A stretch of 64,000 bases of DNA from an uncultured Propionibacterium sp. (GTDB lineage Bacteria; Actinomycetota; Actinomycetes; Propionibacteriales; Propionibacteriaceae): the NCBI GenBank assembly GCA_938036835.1, contig CALHWB010000005.1:1-64000 (forward strand), written 5' to 3'. A model generated the notes under the pieces. It searched no databases and was not told the origin of the DNA. It worked only from the letters and a program-made list of their open reading frames with translations. The first letter of the stretch is position 1. Each line of letters starts with the position of its first letter. Made by a program: the position numbers and the translations under genes. Positions 61,213 to 64,000 of the stretch are shown piece by piece.

Positions 61213-62441
61213 GCCGGATGCTCGCGGTACTCCGGAACGACGCCTACGCCAGACTGTTCTCTGCACAAGTCGTGGCGCTGCTCGGTACGGGACTGTTCAC
61301 GGTGGCGCTGGGCCTGCTCGCCTTCGATGTGGCTGGCGGGAACGCAGGAGTCGTGCTGGGGGTGGCGTTGACGATCAAGATGATTGCCTACGTTGCCATC
61401 TCGCCGCTCATGACCACCTTGGTGTCGGTATTGCCACGCAAACTGGTCCTCGTCGGGGCGGACGCCGTCCGGGCGGTGGCGGCGGTTTCCCTGCCCCTGG
61501 TCACTGCACCATGGCAGATCTACCTGCTGGTCTTTATGCTGCAATCGGCCTCTGCCACATTCACCCCGACCTTTCAGTCGGTGATCCCTGCCGTCCTGCC
61601 CGATGAGGACGAATACACCGAGGCCCTGTCGCTGTCGCGGCTAGCCTACGATCTCGAATCGCTGGTGAGCCCGGTGCTTGCGGCCGCCCTGCTGACGGTG
61701 ATCGGCTTCGACAGGCTCTTCATCGGTACGGTGATCGGCTTCTTGGTCTCGGCTGCGCTGGTGATCACAACGCCATTTCCGCGCATTGAACCGCCGGCGC
61801 CGGCACCCTTCCTGGCGCGGCTCACCAGTGGTATCCAGACGTTTTGGACCACGAGCGAACTCCGTGGCCTGCTAGGGCTGAACCTGGCGGTGGCTGCGGC
61901 CACCGCGATGGTCCTGGTCAACACAGTGGTTCTCGTCCAGGGCCGGCTCGGTCGCCCGGAGGCGGACGTCGCAATCCTGTTGGGTGCTTACGGGGCCGGC
62001 TCGATGATCGTCGCTCTTCTCCTACCCCGCATCCTGCGGGCGCTGCCCGATCGCTCGGTCATGCGGATCGGCGGCGGTGCACTTCCTGTGCTATTGCTCG
62101 CCGTTAGTGGCATGATCGTTGGGTTGCGGGAGACCGATCAGTGGGCTGGGTTGCTGATCGTCTGGGTATTGCTCGGTGCCGCGAGTTCAACGATTCTGAC
62201 CCCGTCGGCGCGGCTCCTGCGCAGGGGCAGCACGGAACAGAACCGGACCGCCGTGTTCACCGCCCAGTTCTCGCTCTCGCATGCCTGCTTCCTGATCTCC
62301 TATCCCATCGCGGGTGTTCTCGGCGCCGCCATCGGATTGCCCGCGGTTGCCGTGCTGCTTGCCATCATCGGTGGCCTCGGGACCGTCTTTGCGATTCTGG
62401 TTTGGCGCGGCTCAACGGTGCCCATGGCCACCGTCGGGTAG
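61209..62441 (+). CDS. MFS efflux transporter, NreB-like
   Basis: A 410-residue, roughly 12-helix MFS protein. The region AQVVALLGTGLFTVALGLLA (about residues 18-37) and the stretch LPDEDEYTEALSLSRLAYDL (about 132-151) are typical of the NreB-type clade that often sits beside ArsR regulators. With its GTG overlapping the metal-sensor gene, the simplest reading is export of the metal sensed by that regulator, probably nickel or cobalt. A drug substrate cannot be excluded. The protein looks complete. Confidence 0.75.
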   Translation: MSRMLAVLRNDAYARLFSAQVVALLGTGLFTVALGLLAFDVAGGNAGVVLGVALTIKMIAYVAISPLMTTLVSVLPRKLVLVGADAVRAVAAVSLPLVTAPWQIYLLVFMLQSASATFTPTFQSVIPAVLPDEDEYTEALSLSRLAYDLESLVSPVLAAALLTVIGFDRLFIGTVIGFLVSAALVITTPFPRIEPPAPAPFLARLTSGIQTFWTTSELRGLLGLNLAVAAATAMVLVNTVVLVQGRLGRPEADVAILLGAYGAGSMIVALLLPRILRALPDRSVMRIGGGALPVLLLAVSGMIVGLRETDQWAGLLIVWVLLGAASSTILTPSARLLRRGSTEQNRTAVFTAQFSLSHACFLISYPIAGVLGAAIGLPAVAVLLAIIGGLGTVFAILVWRGSTVPMATVG

Positions 62442-62609
62442 CACCTTGGGGACGATACGGCCAATGGCCCGACCGGTCGACGTTCGCAGGGGTGCCGGCC
62501 GCCGGTGACCGGGGGTATCCCGTTGCGGACTGCCGAGTTCGGTTCTGGTGCTGCGCGGCGGCTCCACAAGGCATAGGAGCCGGGGAAACCGGTCTTGATG
62601 CCAAACCGG

Positions 62610-63998
62610 TTAGGGATCTCGCCTGCCAACTGCCCGGCTAGCGATGAACCTGCGGTGCATCCGAAGCGCCAGCCCGGCTGCTGCCAGGCAGACCGCCGCC
62701 GTGGCTCCGAAAACCCATGCCATCCCGGTCGCGAATGCGGTTGAGGCGACCGCACCGAGCGCTGAACCGGCCTGAGGCGTCAGCTCGGCGGCGACATGCT
62801 GGGCCCCGGCCAGGGTCTGCGATGCCGTATCCCATTGGGTGTCGGTCAGCGCTACCGGCAGATCGGCGGCGAGCCGGTGACGATAGATAGCCAGACCCAG
62901 GGTGCCGAAAACAGCGGTGCCCATCGCCGCACCGAACTCGTAGGCGGTCTCGGAAACTGCCGCCGCGCTCCCGGTGCGCTGGGGTGGCGCACTGGCCACG
63001 ATGACGTCGTTGGTCAGTGCATCCACCATCCCGATTCCTCCGCCGACGCCAAGCGAGAGCGGAACGAACAGCCACAACTCGCCGGCCGTGGTCAGCCGGG
63101 TGCCCAGGGCCAACCCCCCGGCTGCGATCAACAGTCCGGCGGCGATCGGCCCGAACACGGATCGGTGCCGCGGCAGCCGCGGTGCCAGCATCGAACCGAT
63201 GATGGAGGCCACGGATTCCGGGATCATCCACAGCCCGGCAATGAACGGCGACATGCCCAGCAGCAGCTGGAAGTACTGCGGAATGAAGAAAAGCAGCGGG
63301 AGAAACACCAGCATCGTGATCATGTTGATCGTCACGGCAAGACAGAACTTGCGATTGCGGAAGAGCCCGACGTCCAGCAGTGGTTCTGGCAGAGTTGTCT
63401 GACGGCGCAGGAAGATCCACAGCAGGACGCCACCGGTGGCGGTCGCGGCGATTCCGGAAGCCGGGCTTCCACCCCCGCCCAGCATCTTGAGCCCATACAC
63501 CAGCGTCAGCATCCCGGCGATGGACAGCAGTGCCGAAACCGGATCGAACGGCCCCGGATCGGGACTCCGGGATTCCGGCAGCGCTAGGGCTCCCCCCATA
63601 AGCAGAATCGCCATGATCGGCACATTGACCAAGAACACCGCACCCCACCAGAAGTGTTCGACCAGCCAGCCACCCAGGACGGGGCCGATGGCGGTACCGC
63701 CGGCATACGCAGCGGCCCACACGGCGATCGCGGTCTGGCGCTCTCGGGCGTCCGGGAATACGGATCGAATCAGGGAGAGCGTGCTCGGCATCAGAGTCGC
63801 CCCGCCGATCCCGAGTAGTGCGCGAGCCGCAAGCAGCAACTCGGGCGAGGACGCGAACGCGGCGATCAGTGAGGCCAACCCGAAGACAGCACCGCCGGAC
63901 AGCAGGACGAGCCGGCGTCCGATGCGGTCTCCGAGGTTGCCCATCAGCAGCAGCAGACCGGCGAGCAGGAAGGAATAGATGTCCACTATCCAGAGCAA
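62610..63998 (-). CDS. DHA2-family MFS multidrug exporter (partial, runs off right edge)
   Basis: A 462-residue part of a 14-helix QacA/EmrB-like proton-driven exporter. Visible are GNLGDRIGRRLVLL (motif A-like loop after helix 2), LLGIGGATLMPSTLSLI (motif C region), AIGPVLGGWLVEHFWWGAVF and GSAAAVSETAYEFGAAMGTA near the end. The first roughly 45 residues lie beyond the window. It is convergent with the arsR-MFS operon; the 168 bases between them (62442-62609) hold no gene. It is not the source of the MFS fragment at 48.3 kb in any obvious way, since the matching C-terminal regions differ clearly. Confidence 0.88.
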   Translation of the reverse strand: MLWIVDIYSFLLAGLLLLMGNLGDRIGRRLVLLSGGAVFGLASLIAAFASSPELLLAARALLGIGGATLMPSTLSLIRSVFPDARERQTAIAVWAAAYAGGTAIGPVLGGWLVEHFWWGAVFLVNVPIMAILLMGGALALPESRSPDPGPFDPVSALLSIAGMLTLVYGLKMLGGGGSPASGIAATATGGVLLWIFLRRQTTLPEPLLDVGLFRNRKFCLAVTINMITMLVFLPLLFFIPQYFQLLLGMSPFIAGLWMIPESVASIIGSMLAPRLPRHRSVFGPIAAGLLIAAGGLALGTRLTTAGELWLFVPLSLGVGGGIGMVDALTNDVIVASAPPQRTGSAAAVSETAYEFGAAMGTAVFGTLGLAIYRHRLAADLPVALTDTQWDTASQTLAGAQHVAAELTPQAGSALGAVASTAFATGMAWVFGATAAVCLAAAGLALRMHRRFIASRAVGRRDP

Positions 63999-64000
63999 CT

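Noticed and set aside
1..64000. CRISPR arrays, rRNA or tRNA genes
   Set aside because: No regularly spaced repeats and no tRNA- or rRNA-like sequence were noticed on either strand. A tRNAscan-SE and CRISPR finder run would settle this.

Overview
The window is high-GC DNA that looks like a chromosomal segment of an actinomycete (Actinomycetota). Evidence is the GC-rich codon use, an SDR, a PptT/PptH-type gene pair in the actinobacterial arrangement, an NmtR-like ArsR regulator and a type I Wadjet operon of actinobacterial character. I cannot name the genus from the sequence alone.

Left edge (about 0-3.5 kb): one small membrane-protein gene, then a stack of decayed transposases on the + strand. 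These are an integrase-core DDE element, an IS256-type remnant, an IS110-type remnant and an IS3-type rve fragment. The last one ends 12 bp from the stop codon of the polyketide operon.

Main feature (about 48.7 to 3.5 kb, all on the minus strand): a tightly packed, mostly overlapping operon for a trans-acyltransferase polyketide synthase (trans-AT PKS). In transcription order it contains a promoter near 48.72 kb, a C-terminal MFS fragment, an ABC-transporter ATPase and permease, a free-standing AT-AT-ER protein, a 9,626-residue PKS with seven modules, a PKS of about 3,143 residues with three modules and a thioesterase, a metallophosphoesterase resembling the mycobacterial phosphopantetheinyl hydrolase PptH, and a PptT-type phosphopantetheinyl transferase. 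None of the ten modules has a functional AT domain, so the tandem-AT protein must load all of them. The ABC pair probably exports the product or protects the producer. The transferase/hydrolase pair would switch the carrier proteins on and off. Module logic predicts a C20-22 backbone with two C-methyl groups. It should end in a beta,delta-diketo thioester, a natural precursor of a 4-hydroxy-2-pyrone.

Junk zone (about 48.8-53.8 kb): an IS481 fragment, a DUF4143 ATPase fragment, a serine-recombinase tail with a strong hairpin behind it, a truncated HemN-like radical SAM gene leading a HAD-GNAT gene run, an MFS fragment with an internal stop, an intact SDR-like gene and a frameshifted DoxX-like gene.

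Right part (53.8-60.5 kb, + strand): a complete type I Wadjet anti-plasmid operon, jetABCD. It is followed by an ArsR/SmtB metal-sensor gene overlapping an NreB-like MFS exporter gene (60.8-62.4 kb). A DHA2-family MFS exporter on the minus strand runs off the right edge.
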